64,000 bases of DNA from Saprospiraceae bacterium (lineage in GTDB: Bacteria; Bacteroidota; Bacteroidia; Chitinophagales; Saprospiraceae): contig JAHDFP010000007.1 in the NCBI GenBank assembly GCA_020628095.1, positions 1 through 64,000 of the forward strand, in the 5' to 3' direction. The notes below the pieces were generated by a model. It had not been told where the DNA came from. It ran no database searches and worked only from the letters and a program-made list of their open reading frames with translations. Positions within the stretch are counted from its first letter, which is position 1; every line of letters begins with the position of its first letter. The translations under genes were made by a program, and so were the position numbers. Below are positions 8,250-18,485 of the stretch, in pieces.

Positions 8250-9902
8250 TTACTTTCTATAGATACGTGCTTCCCAGGGAAGCAATATATCAACCATATC
8301 ATTTTCTAAATTCTGCAAATCTAAACTATACTCACTTAATATATCAAACGAAGCCTCATGATGTAAGTCAGAATGATTGAGTAAGATTATAAAATCTCCT
8401 TCCTCATCTTTTCTAGAATAAAAGTAAAGATCGGGGTTACTATCATCTAATACTTTCCACTCCCCATATACCAGGGTCTTATGTTCTTTCCTATATGCGA
8501 TCAAGGTCTTATACCAATAGAATATAGAGTTCTTATCAGCCAGAACCTTTTCTGCATTTATTTCTCTATAATTAGTATTGACACTAATCCAAGGCGTACC
8601 ATCTGTAAAGCCTGCATGCTTGGTCTCATTCCACTGTATAGGTGTGCGTACATTATCTCTGCCATGCTGTTGCACAAGCGATATAAAATCAGACGGAGGC
8701 ATTCCCTCAGAAGTAAACTCCTTATAAAAATTATGCGTCTCTACATCTCTATAATCTTCTATCTTATCAAAGTCAACATTGGTCATACCAATCTCAGATC
8801 CCTGATAGATACAAGCCGTTCCTCTCAAGGTCAAGATCATTGTTGCCAGACACTTGGCACTTTCTACACGATACACCGTATCATTACCAAACCTTGACAC
8901 TAATCTAGGAAAATCATGATTATCCAAAAAGATACTAATCCATCCAGAATCGCCCATTGCATCATACCACTCCTGGAACAATTTCTTGATCTCTGGCCAG
9001 CCGTAAGACACTGGATCAAATTTTCCTCTCGGACCATGACCTAAAAACATGTGATCCAGATGAAAAATCATATTAAGTTCTCTACGATCATGACCTACAT
9101 AGTTAAGACCGACATCCTTGGATATACCAGGCCCCTCGCCCACTGTCATAATATCATAATGTTGTAGTACGCGCTCGTACATCTCATTGATATATTCGTG
9201 TACTTTGGGTCCGTTAGAGTATACCTTTTCTACGACCTCATTGAAAGAACCTAATTCTGTATCAGAGAAATCAAGTCGCTTGGATATTAGCGGAATGACA
9301 TCCATCCTAAATCCGTCGATACCCTTGTCCAACCAAAATTTGAGTATATCAAATATTTCTTCTTTGACTTTAGGATTTTCCCAATTGAGATCAGGTTGCT
9401 TCTTAGTAAATAGATGCAAAAAATACTCATCCGTCTTTGAGTCATATTCCCACGCACTACCTCCAAAAAAGGATTTCCAATTATTAGGTGGGCCACCATT
9501 CTTTCCTTTTTTCCAGAAATAATAATCTCTCTTAGGATTATCTAATGAAGATCGTGATTCTTCAAACCATGCATGCTCATCAGAAGAATGATTAACTACC
9601 AAGTCCATTATCAGACGCATTCCTCGATCATGGATTCCTTTGAGTAGTGTATCAAATTCTTTCATCGTCCCAAATTCAGGATGTATGGCATAGTAATCAC
9701 TTATGTCATATCCATTATCATCATTAGGCGACTGATAGATGGGACTCATCCATATAATGTCCACACCTAACTCTTTGATATAATCCAGTTTTTGTATAAC
9801 ACCATTAATGTCACCTATACCGTCTCCGTTACTGTCGTTAAAACTCCTTGGATATATCTGATAGATAACTTCTTCCTTCCACCACTTTCTTTCGATTGGC
9901 AT
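8250..9902 (-). CDS. GH13 alpha-glucosidase (oligo-1,6-glucosidase type)
   Basis: The ATG at 9902 gives a 550-residue protein beginning MPIERKWWKEEVIYQIYPRSF, the usual start of this family; the upstream ATG at 9950 would overlap the GH65 gene. There is no signal peptide, so the enzyme should be cytoplasmic. Catalytic residues are visible: nucleophile Asp201 in GFRMDVI, acid/base Glu256 in MTVGEG, and Asp330 in LDNHD. The residue after the nucleophile is Val, which in this subfamily goes with alpha-1,6 bonds, whereas Thr or Ala goes with alpha-1,4. A likely role is hydrolysis of imported isomaltose-like or other short alpha-glucosides. It lies 10 bp below GH65. Confidence 0.92.
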   Translation of the reverse strand: MPIERKWWKEEVIYQIYPRSFNDSNGDGIGDINGVIQKLDYIKELGVDIIWMSPIYQSPNDDNGYDISDYYAIHPEFGTMKEFDTLLKGIHDRGMRLIMDLVVNHSSDEHAWFEESRSSLDNPKRDYYFWKKGKNGGPPNNWKSFFGGSAWEYDSKTDEYFLHLFTKKQPDLNWENPKVKEEIFDILKFWLDKGIDGFRMDVIPLISKRLDFSDTELGSFNEVVEKVYSNGPKVHEYINEMYERVLQHYDIMTVGEGPGISKDVGLNYVGHDRRELNMIFHLDHMFLGHGPRGKFDPVSYGWPEIKKLFQEWYDAMGDSGWISIFLDNHDFPRLVSRFGNDTVYRVESAKCLATMILTLRGTACIYQGSEIGMTNVDFDKIEDYRDVETHNFYKEFTSEGMPPSDFISLVQQHGRDNVRTPIQWNETKHAGFTDGTPWISVNTNYREINAEKVLADKNSIFYWYKTLIAYRKEHKTLVYGEWKVLDDSNPDLYFYSRKDEEGDFIILLNHSDLHHEASFDILSEYSLDLQNLENDMVDILLPWEARIYRK

Positions 9903-9912
9903 ACTTGATAAT

Positions 9913-11955
9913 TTATTCGACTGTAAATGTTTTGTTGTCAACGCCGACACCCGTTATCTTCATAGACTTCCATGAGCCGGGTATAGAAGATTCCTTTTGC
10001 ACAATACCCTCCTCCGTAATATCCAATCCACCAAACCCCGACAAGACCGCTTGCAACATACCACCAGCTCCCGTAGCGAAATAAGGGTTAGTTCCGCCCG
10101 CTGTCTCAGATATTACACCAAATGGAGGAACCTCATTTCTTTTATAACTGTAAGCAAATATATCCGCCGCCTTATCAGAATCACCTAACTGATTGTACAA
10201 AATAGAGAGTATCGCTGAGCCCATTGCTGGCCCAGTAGGTGACATTCTCTTTTCGTAATAATTGAGGTCCCTTTTGATTTGCTCCTTATCAATTATCAGT
10301 TTGAGTGGGTAAGCTAATAAGTTGACATCCGCTTGTTTTATTTCTTCTCCCTCATAAGTACTGTGCTCATTAGTGACTCCATTAGACAACTTTAGTATTG
10401 GAATATTGTCAGCCACGTGATTCCAATCAGGGTCGACAAATTTGCCTAAGACTTTGCCTGCCTTGGTGGCGTAACGCAAAGACAATATAGCGACAGCATT
10501 AGTAAATGCATTATTGTCTACATTTTCTGCCCACTCATCTGCTCCCACAACATTATTTATATCATACCGCCCTTTGCCATTTCTTTCCACACGGCTAGCC
10601 CAATAATCCGCAATCTCTTTGAGGACAGGATAGCCTCTCTCCTCTAACCAAACTTTGTCCTGAGTCACCTCATAATATTTCCAAAATGCCCAACCGATAC
10701 AACCTGTGATATGATGCTCAAATGGTCCTGTCAAAGCCCATACTGGTGTATCTTCAGAACCATCCTCCGCAGATTCCCATGGGAACATTGCCCCCTTGTA
10801 TCCATGTGCAAACGCATTTTGCCTAGCGGCATCCAGTCGTTCGAATCTATACTCCAATAATGATCTGGCAATATCTGGCTGTAGCATAAGCAACGGTGGA
10901 TACATCCAGAGCTCCGTATCCCAGAATACATGACCATTGTAACCCAATCCTGACAAGCCCATTGGCGAAAGACTATAAGCCGTACCAGCTCTAGCAAAAG
11001 AATACAAATGATAGAGTGCAAATCTGATATCCTGAGTTACCTGCGCGTCACCTTCCACAGTTACATTACCTTGCCAGAGTTCAGCCCATTTCTTTTTGTG
11101 CGCGCTTAACAATCTTTCTTTACCTTCCAGCATAGCATAGATGGTCAATCTTTCAGCTTCATTATGTGGGTCTTCGTACTGGGCCGAAGTACATGTTGAT
11201 GCCACAATCGCAAATGAATAGGTCTCTCCAGCACTTATCTTTTTATAAAACTTTGCCAAGTGCATATTATAATCCCAATCTTCATGAATGATTTTTGGTT
11301 CTTTTCCATGTCCCTCCTCAAAAATAAAACTATTAGATGCCGCTACTTTTAACCGACCTGATGGACTCAATCCTACTGAGGTTAATAACGGTATCATGAC
11401 ATGTGGCCTATCTATTTCTGAGTAATAATTTCTGACATCATTTAGATGGGTAGGTGCCTCTATTACAGACATCGGTGTCACTTCTATATCCTTATGCGCC
11501 TTTATATCTACAATAACCATAGCCGTGTAAGGCAAATGTCTTAGGGACATGATTGTTGTATTGACTGTTGCTTTGTCCTTATGATCAAAAGATGTCGACA
11601 GCATTCCCTCCTTCATATTGAGAGACTGTTTGTAATTGGATATATTCTGTGCAGAGATTCTATGTCGATCTATATCCAAATTCATATTTATATGATTGAA
11701 TGATTTTAAGATATTAGACACACGACCTCTTTGATAATAATCATAAGTTCCATTTAGGACCACGTCCTTTACTCGCATAGGTTCAGGAGAAGAAACAATA
11801 CCTACTATACCATTAGCGACAGTCACGCCATAATAATTATCTGGATTAATATCCTCAGCTACACGTACCCAAGAGTCTTGAGAGCTAACACTACATATAT
11901 CATTATGAAACAGAATAAAAACTAAAGCCAACCTAAGACTATACCGAAAATACAT
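9913..11955 (-). CDS. Exported GH65 family glycoside hydrolase (acid trehalase / PGGHG-like)
   Basis: The product has 680 residues and an N-terminal hydrophobic signal ending near residue 26, so it is probably periplasmic or surface-bound. The (alpha/alpha)6 barrel core shows HVFWDTELWMYPPLL (342-356), KGAMFPWESAEDG, GADEWAENVDNNAF with the catalytic acid Glu474, and KQADV (540-544). A Glu at 617 in VISETAGG matches the position of the general base in GH65 hydrolases, and phosphorylases lack this residue; so alpha-glucoside hydrolysis is more likely than phosphorolysis. The layout resembles acid trehalases and the glucosyl-galactosyl-hydroxylysine glucosidase (PGGHG) clade. The exact alpha-linked glucose substrate is unknown. 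It starts 5 bp below an ASPIC/UnbV gene. Confidence 0.88.
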   Translation of the reverse strand: MYFRYSLRLALVFILFHNDICSVSSQDSWVRVAEDINPDNYYGVTVANGIVGIVSSPEPMRVKDVVLNGTYDYYQRGRVSNILKSFNHINMNLDIDRHRISAQNISNYKQSLNMKEGMLSTSFDHKDKATVNTTIMSLRHLPYTAMVIVDIKAHKDIEVTPMSVIEAPTHLNDVRNYYSEIDRPHVMIPLLTSVGLSPSGRLKVAASNSFIFEEGHGKEPKIIHEDWDYNMHLAKFYKKISAGETYSFAIVASTCTSAQYEDPHNEAERLTIYAMLEGKERLLSAHKKKWAELWQGNVTVEGDAQVTQDIRFALYHLYSFARAGTAYSLSPMGLSGLGYNGHVFWDTELWMYPPLLMLQPDIARSLLEYRFERLDAARQNAFAHGYKGAMFPWESAEDGSEDTPVWALTGPFEHHITGCIGWAFWKYYEVTQDKVWLEERGYPVLKEIADYWASRVERNGKGRYDINNVVGADEWAENVDNNAFTNAVAILSLRYATKAGKVLGKFVDPDWNHVADNIPILKLSNGVTNEHSTYEGEEIKQADVNLLAYPLKLIIDKEQIKRDLNYYEKRMSPTGPAMGSAILSILYNQLGDSDKAADIFAYSYKRNEVPPFGVISETAGGTNPYFATGAGGMLQAVLSGFGGLDITEEGIVQKESSIPGSWKSMKITGVGVDNKTFTVE

Positions 11956-11960
11956 TCCTA

Positions 11961-14900
11961 TTAATTTTTGGTTATCAAGTAAGGATAATCATTATTACCG
12001 ACCACTATATATTGGTTATTTAATGGGAGAATTTTTCTGCTATTATACTTAGCGGGTAAAGCCTCTATATACTCATGAATTAATGACAAAGTATCACTAC
12101 TAGTATCTAATCGAATTTCACCGCCCTCATTAGAAGCACTCATACCAAGTTCTGTCAAATAATCCAGATGATTACCAAGATAAATAATCTCATTATCCTC
12201 GCCTAAGCAAAATGACTGGATTGTACTAAATTGAGCTTCCTTAGGTAAAGGTATGGCGTCATAAGATTTACCGTTTGATATAAAAATCATAGACCGTAAT
12301 TCTGTAAGTTCAAGTGCTTCCACAACTTCACCTTTATTTATAACATCAATATCTTGTACACTTTGGGTATTAGAATAATCAGAGTATTTGATAAACTGCT
12401 TTTTAACGATCGGAGCTTGAGCAATTAAATGATCTAAGGAAGCAAATGATTTTTGAGCACCGAAGTAATCGTGACTAATAATAGGTTCTGTCTGACCATT
12501 GTTATCTATATCTGAGACTAATAAGGTGACTGGTTTATTTTCATCGGCTTTCCATTTAAAATTCAATCCAGCATTACCCGCGACTATATCAGTTATACTA
12601 TCGCCGTTAAAATCATGTAATAGAATCTCGTTCCATAGACCCTGGTAATTTTTTAGTCCCAAGTTGTCAGGTGCCTGAGTAAAACCTTCTTCTCCATTAT
12701 TAATAAGACAAGTAACTGGCATCCAGTCACCACACAAAACCAGGTCATCATCTCCATCGCCATCCATATCCTTCCACTGACTATCCGTAACCATTCCCAG
12801 TCGATTTTTGAAAGCTATCTCATAAGTCAGGTCACCCTTATTTCTAAGAAGAAAACTAAAAGGCTTAAGGCCATAGGAATAAGGAATCGACCGCGCCCCT
12901 ACAAACAAATCCACATCGCCATCCCTGTCATAATCGGATGCAGACACAGTAGATCCGTTAGTATGCGGCAAGGACAGAGGCAACCTCCTGAGCGTTTGAC
13001 CCTTATCGTTTATATAAATCCGATCTTCTAATAATTTATCCAGTTCCTTGACATCATTCCCTCCACTGACAATGTATAAGTCCATATCACCATCACCCTC
13101 GAAATCAAAGACCTCTGCATCAACATCTTCATACTTAGAATCTGATATAAAATCTTTTATTGGTATCACACCAAACTTGCCATTTGGTTTTCCTATGAGC
13201 AGTTGTGCCTCCTGATACCTAGCCCCACCAATGTATACATCATCGTAATCATCACCATTGAAATCAAAGACAGCAATAGCCGGACCCTCGCGCGATAACA
13301 ACTCGGGTATTAGCTTATCTGTGTTATAGTCTTTAAAGTCATTTTCTATATGCTGGTAATTCAGTTTAGTCGTTACGAATTTGTCTCGATTCTTAGAGAC
13401 AACTTTAGGAGTAAACTTTAGATCTTTTAGGTTGATAGAATTAAGCTTATTAACATCATATTGAGTCAATTTGGCCAGTCTTCCTGTCTTAGAAATTACA
13501 TATACTGAGTCTACTTCAGAAATAGTACCCAAACCAAAATGGATTCTATGTGTAGAAGAAGATTGATAACCACGTACAGTACTGTACGATTTCGACTGCT
13601 TACCTCCACCATGAAAAATTTCAACTCTATATCCTATTGTCTTACTCTGACTTTCTTTATCGAATACGAAAGAAATATAATTCCCTTTATTATTGGCGTC
13701 ATTTCTGTAGAGAAATGCTTCCTCATTGATATTATTTACCACTATATCGAGATCACCATCATTATCAAAATCCGCATAAGCCGCGCCGTTAGAAAAACTA
13801 CCCGTGCCTATTTTCGATTCTCCAATTGTCGAAAATTCTAATTCCCTATTTTGGGTAAACAAAATGTTCGGTATTTTCTCTGATGGCATGATGTTCAATA
13901 CATCATCTAATTTTTTCTGATCTAATTCTCCACTTAGTAGTTCTTGATTGTTGTTAATGTATTTGATATAATCTAAATCATTAGGCCTCTTGACTATACC
14001 ATTAGATATAAAAATATCAGCCATCCCATTGTTATCGAAATCCTGAAGCAAACAGGCCCAACTCCAATCTGTCGCATACGTATCCGTGAGTAAAGCCACA
14101 TCACAATATCCCTTGCCTCCTTTCGCTAGCTGGAAATGATTACGTGCAAACTGGTCATCAAACCCAAAGTCCTTTCTTATTCTGAATATCTGATCTGTAT
14201 CTTCTCCTCCTGATCTTAATGCCACTCCCTTATCATAGGGCAACATATCCGTGGTAAATATATCCTCATACCCATCACCATTCATATCCATGATATCGAC
14301 ACCCATGGTAAACTTAGAACCATGAGCCAGATATGCACTTGATTGCTCTGTAAATGTTCGATCTCCATTATTTATATAGATATAATCATTCTCATGGAAA
14401 TCATTAGCCACATATATATCCATGTAGCCATCGCTATCAAAATCAGCAGTAGCCACTGATAGTCCGTATCCCATAGGACTACTGTATATGCCGCATATAT
14501 TCGTCACGTCCACGAACCTGTTCTCTCCCTGCGCCAATCTATTTTCATACATGCGATCACCAGAAAGAGAATCCTTCAGTAATCTCCTATCCGTCTTACC
14601 ATAACTCCTAACCGAATGCACCGAATGATTAAGCAAATACATGTCTAAATCATCATCATTATCATAATCAAAAAAGACAGCATGCGTAGAATAACCAGAA
14701 AAATCTAAGTTCCAGCCATTTGCCTGTTCAGAAAATTTACCATTTCCGTCGTTGATATATAAGTGGTTATATGTGGATGTCGTCGATACAGGATTTACCT
14801 TGCAGACATAGATATCGAGATGACCATCTCCATTGACATCCGCAACAGTTACACCAGAGGACCAAGTAGAGTCCTTCGCAATACCATACTCCGCGCTCAT

Positions 14901-15215
14901 ATCTTCAAAGTGCAACGAACCCTTGTTGTAGAACAATCTATCAGGGCCTTCGTTAGCCGTAAAAAAGATATCCTCCAGACCATCAGAATTAAAATCGCCG
15001 ACGCCTACACCGCCTCCGTTATAATAATAGAGATACTCGAGTATGTTGTTTTGCGGTGTGGGGTTTAGATTATTAGAAAAATGAAGACCCGACTCTGTTA
15101 CTGACAAGTCAGTTAAAAAAGAATTGCCATTTAAGTTATTAAGATCAGGAATTATCTCGTCGCTTTTACACGAAAAGAGTAAGAACAAGATCAATATAAA
15201 AGTAAGTTGCTTCAC
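11961..15215 (-). CDS. ASPIC/UnbV (CRTAC1-type) FG-GAP lipoprotein, copy C
   Basis: This 1084-residue lipoprotein (signal peptide ending LLFSC, cysteine 16) is probably displayed on the outer surface. It contains two blocks of FG-GAP/VCBS repeats, each with several DxDxDGxxD calcium-binding loops: about residues 70-515 and 640-1050. Between them, near 530-600, is an ASPIC/UnbV domain (GYQSSSTHRIHFGLG). A conserved element YYYNGGGVGVGDFNSDG opens the first propeller. Family members are often misnamed RNA-binding proteins; their role is not established, and ligand or glycan binding is plausible. It is the most divergent of three tandem paralogues and lies 3 bp below copy B. Confidence 0.88.
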   Translation of the reverse strand: MKQLTFILILFLLFSCKSDEIIPDLNNLNGNSFLTDLSVTESGLHFSNNLNPTPQNNILEYLYYYNGGGVGVGDFNSDGLEDIFFTANEGPDRLFYNKGSLHFEDMSAEYGIAKDSTWSSGVTVADVNGDGHLDIYVCKVNPVSTTSTYNHLYINDGNGKFSEQANGWNLDFSGYSTHAVFFDYDNDDDLDMYLLNHSVHSVRSYGKTDRRLLKDSLSGDRMYENRLAQGENRFVDVTNICGIYSSPMGYGLSVATADFDSDGYMDIYVANDFHENDYIYINNGDRTFTEQSSAYLAHGSKFTMGVDIMDMNGDGYEDIFTTDMLPYDKGVALRSGGEDTDQIFRIRKDFGFDDQFARNHFQLAKGGKGYCDVALLTDTYATDWSWACLLQDFDNNGMADIFISNGIVKRPNDLDYIKYINNNQELLSGELDQKKLDDVLNIMPSEKIPNILFTQNRELEFSTIGESKIGTGSFSNGAAYADFDNDGDLDIVVNNINEEAFLYRNDANNKGNYISFVFDKESQSKTIGYRVEIFHGGGKQSKSYSTVRGYQSSSTHRIHFGLGTISEVDSVYVISKTGRLAKLTQYDVNKLNSINLKDLKFTPKVVSKNRDKFVTTKLNYQHIENDFKDYNTDKLIPELLSREGPAIAVFDFNGDDYDDVYIGGARYQEAQLLIGKPNGKFGVIPIKDFISDSKYEDVDAEVFDFEGDGDMDLYIVSGGNDVKELDKLLEDRIYINDKGQTLRRLPLSLPHTNGSTVSASDYDRDGDVDLFVGARSIPYSYGLKPFSFLLRNKGDLTYEIAFKNRLGMVTDSQWKDMDGDGDDDLVLCGDWMPVTCLINNGEEGFTQAPDNLGLKNYQGLWNEILLHDFNGDSITDIVAGNAGLNFKWKADENKPVTLLVSDIDNNGQTEPIISHDYFGAQKSFASLDHLIAQAPIVKKQFIKYSDYSNTQSVQDIDVINKGEVVEALELTELRSMIFISNGKSYDAIPLPKEAQFSTIQSFCLGEDNEIIYLGNHLDYLTELGMSASNEGGEIRLDTSSDTLSLIHEYIEALPAKYNSRKILPLNNQYIVVGNNDYPYLITKN

Positions 15216-15218
15216 AAA

Positions 15219-18200
15219 CTAATACTTGTATGTAATCAATGAGTCCCCACTTACTTGCACCATCACACAATCATCCCACGACTTAATGTCTCTAATCTCC
15301 CCTTTAACAAAAAAACCAGAGCCATCGCTTTCACTTTTAAATTTTCCCTTTCCATCATTAGTCAAATAATGACCGTAACTCGCGTCATAGATTCCCATTT
15401 CTGGAACAACATTATACAAATTACCGCCCATCAATAAATCTGTATCACCATCACGATCATAGTCTTGAGCATCAATGGCATATATACAACTGTACTGCAC
15501 TTCTTCTGGAAGTTCCGCAGAGCTAAATTTCCAGTTTCCATCATTTATAAGTAAGACACTCTTTAATTGGTTAGCTATCGAAACATCAGCACCTTCCAAT
15601 TGTTCCTTAGAGAATATAGACGCGATATCTGCTTCCTTAAATGATTCGAAATCAGGATAATTTTTCTTAAGGCTTTTGATCTGGTCTATCAGATTATGTC
15701 TTAGTGCGTAAGGGTAATCTTTCCCATCTTCTGATGTAAATGTGACAATGCCCTCTGGAAACCTATTATTATCAAAGTCAGAATAGTATAATTTCAATGG
15801 CAATTCTTCACTGGCAGAAAATCTTGAGTTAAGACCATGATTACCTGCTAGGATGTCCATATCACCATCTTGTTCTATATCTATAATCTTCAATACATTC
15901 CACCAACCCTTTAGTGCGACATCGGTATTGATTTGCTTTCTTTCTAATTTACCGTTGACATTTTCCAGAAAAAGCACATCCATAAACTCTCCACAAATCA
16001 CCAAATCGGCATCTCCATCATTATCTACATCTGAAAACTTCGCATCCGTAATCATACCAACATTGTCTAACTCCGATGATACTTCCTTTGTCATATCTGT
16101 AAAAATACCTTTGCCATCATTGACCAAAATCTTTCCAGAACATCGAGCGCCATATTTACCTATCTTGACTCGCTCACCTACGAACATATCTAAATCACCA
16201 TCTCCGTCTATATCTGCACTAGCAATGGCTTTAGTACTCATCTTTGTTTCTGCCACTGGTAACTTATGATCCGACAAAGAAAAATTTCCAGAGCCATCAT
16301 TGATCAATAAATGATCAAGCAAATGAGCTGAAAATTCTGAATGCTCTACCCCACCACTGGCCAGATACAAATCCAAATCACCATCACCATCCACATCTAA
16401 TAAAGCAGAATTGACATGTTCAGATTCTTTCAAGCCTTCAAGTGTTGTTTCATTGGTATTTAAGAAATTTCCAATATCAGATTGCAGAAAAATTTTCGTT
16501 GCGAATCCCTTGGCCCCAGGTATCACTATATCATTCTGTCCATCACCATTAAGGTCTCCTACCGACATTCCAGCCCCTTCGTTACTCCGCATGTGATAAA
16601 TTAATCTCTCTCTATTGAAGTCTACATACTTATTTTCAGACTTCAGATAATCAAGTTTTCCTTTCTCTTGTAGAAAAATAAAATCTTGAGAATCTTCTTC
16701 ATTTTTGGCCTTGATAGCTTCGGACTGCTTAGCAGTCACAGTCTGATTTACAGGCACGCCAGCCATTGCACTTACCGAACCATCAGGCCAAATTATTTCT
16801 ATATCGACGGCCTGAGCTTGTCCAACTCCGATATTTGGACGAGGGTCTATAGAGGATTGAAATCCCTTAGCAGGATAACTCTCAAATAATATTGTTTCCT
16901 CACCAGTACTCACCTTGACCTTAGCACCGACAGCAGACAAGTTAGCATCCTTACCCTCCAGTATTAATTTTATATAATTATTATCATTCTGATTATTCTC
17001 GAATACAAAAGACGGCATATTAATATTATTGACAACTAAGTCATAGTCACCATCATTATCTAAGTCACCGTAGGCAGACCCGTTAGAAAAACTCGGTAAC
17101 TCCAATCCACTTTCTGGAGCTCGCGCAAATTGGAACTTTCCAACATTGAGATACGCATGATTATTTACCTTATTAGAAGGAATAATATCTATGAGTTCTT
17201 TATAGTTGACGCCATCATCATTTATAATGGATTTCATGACGGATTCATTGGCAATGTATTGTAGGTAATCCTGATTGGTCAAATCTCTATATATGCCATT
17301 AGCGATAAACAAATCCTTAAGACCGTCATTATCCATATCAAAAAGCAACGCACCCCAACTCCAATCGGATGCCTCTACACCAGCGAACCGTGCTAACTCA
17401 CTGAAGCTCTCATTACCATTATTCTTATGAAGCATGTTTCTCGTAAACTGATGATGGTAGCCATTGACAAGATTCTTATAGTACCTATTCCAATCATCAA
17501 AGGTGGTAACGGTTTTTAATCTTTCATACTCAGAAGGCAACATATCCGTTACGAAGACATCCGTATAACCATCATTATCTATATCCGCCGCATCTGCTCC
17601 CATAGATGCTGCACTGATCGAGTGCATTTGATCCGTTAGTACTTCCTTGTACGTTTTATCCTTTTGGTTAATATATAGGTAATCACGCTCAAAGAAATCA
17701 TTAGATATAAATATATCATCCCAAGAATCATTATTAAAATCACTAACGGTCACACCTAAACCGAAGCCAATCTCACTTCCATATATACCTGCTCTATCAC
17801 TAACATCAAAGAACTTCCCCTTTCTATTCTCCATTAGTTTATCTCCTCCTAACTCATCCCGTATTGGTCTTTGATTTTTTGTCAGATTAAAACTCCCGAT
17901 GGCAGTATATGAATTATTGAGGATATAGACATCCAGATCCCCATCTCGATCATAATCAAAAAACGTAGCATGTGTGGAGTATCCTTTGTCATTAAGATTA
18001 TATTTCGATGCTTGTTCTGTGAAAGTTCCGTCACCATTATTGATAAAGAGTTCGTTTTCTTTATTATCACCCTTGAGGTCTCCAGAATTACATACATAGA
18101 TGTCATTCCATCCATCGGCATTAATATCAACTATCGTGACACCCGTCGACCAGGCACGTTGTCCACCGACGCCTGCAGACTCTGTAATTTCTTCGAACTG

Positions 18201-18485
18201 AAAATCTCCTTTATTCAGATACAATTTGTTAGTTGATTGATTAGATACAAAGTAGATATCTAAAAGATTGTCATTGTTAATATCCCCTAGAGCGACTCCA
18301 CCTCCGTTATAAAAATTCCTATACTTATAGACATTAAACTCGTTAGTTGATACCAAGTCATTTGAGAAGTCTATACCGATTTCCTGATTGTCATGAAGTG
18401 TAAAATGAGGCAATGCTGTTTGATCTTGACTACACGATACGACAAGTACTGAGAGGACGATTATATATTTTCTGATTGAAATCAA
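15219..18485 (-). CDS. ASPIC/UnbV (CRTAC1-type) FG-GAP lipoprotein, copy B
   Basis: The product has 1088 residues with a lipoprotein signal (cysteine 18, VLVVSC). It has the same plan as copies A and C: N-terminal beta-propeller with FG-GAP calcium loops, an ASPIC/UnbV domain at about 525-600 (GFQSSIDPRPNIGVG, then IIWPDGS), then a second propeller rich in DGDGDLD loops. It shares YRNFYNGGGV and ASDWSWGALLFD motifs with copy A more closely than with copy C. Its start overlaps the stop of the 197-residue lipoprotein gene by 4 bp, which indicates translational coupling. Function unknown; a surface binding role within the SusCD locus is inferred from context. Confidence 0.88.
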   Translation of the reverse strand: MISIRKYIIVLSVLVVSCSQDQTALPHFTLHDNQEIGIDFSNDLVSTNEFNVYKYRNFYNGGGVALGDINNDNLLDIYFVSNQSTNKLYLNKGDFQFEEITESAGVGGQRAWSTGVTIVDINADGWNDIYVCNSGDLKGDNKENELFINNGDGTFTEQASKYNLNDKGYSTHATFFDYDRDGDLDVYILNNSYTAIGSFNLTKNQRPIRDELGGDKLMENRKGKFFDVSDRAGIYGSEIGFGLGVTVSDFNNDSWDDIFISNDFFERDYLYINQKDKTYKEVLTDQMHSISAASMGADAADIDNDGYTDVFVTDMLPSEYERLKTVTTFDDWNRYYKNLVNGYHHQFTRNMLHKNNGNESFSELARFAGVEASDWSWGALLFDMDNDGLKDLFIANGIYRDLTNQDYLQYIANESVMKSIINDDGVNYKELIDIIPSNKVNNHAYLNVGKFQFARAPESGLELPSFSNGSAYGDLDNDGDYDLVVNNINMPSFVFENNQNDNNYIKLILEGKDANLSAVGAKVKVSTGEETILFESYPAKGFQSSIDPRPNIGVGQAQAVDIEIIWPDGSVSAMAGVPVNQTVTAKQSEAIKAKNEEDSQDFIFLQEKGKLDYLKSENKYVDFNRERLIYHMRSNEGAGMSVGDLNGDGQNDIVIPGAKGFATKIFLQSDIGNFLNTNETTLEGLKESEHVNSALLDVDGDGDLDLYLASGGVEHSEFSAHLLDHLLINDGSGNFSLSDHKLPVAETKMSTKAIASADIDGDGDLDMFVGERVKIGKYGARCSGKILVNDGKGIFTDMTKEVSSELDNVGMITDAKFSDVDNDGDADLVICGEFMDVLFLENVNGKLERKQINTDVALKGWWNVLKIIDIEQDGDMDILAGNHGLNSRFSASEELPLKLYYSDFDNNRFPEGIVTFTSEDGKDYPYALRHNLIDQIKSLKKNYPDFESFKEADIASIFSKEQLEGADVSIANQLKSVLLINDGNWKFSSAELPEEVQYSCIYAIDAQDYDRDGDTDLLMGGNLYNVVPEMGIYDASYGHYLTNDGKGKFKSESDGSGFFVKGEIRDIKSWDDCVMVQVSGDSLITYKY

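Noticed and set aside
14763-15068. Open frames of 100 or so codons on the plus strand inside the propeller genes (also 15853-16269, 13539-13841)
   Set aside because: They run antisense to well-supported genes and have shadow-type composition (Ser/Pro/Ile-rich), with no family motifs or start context.
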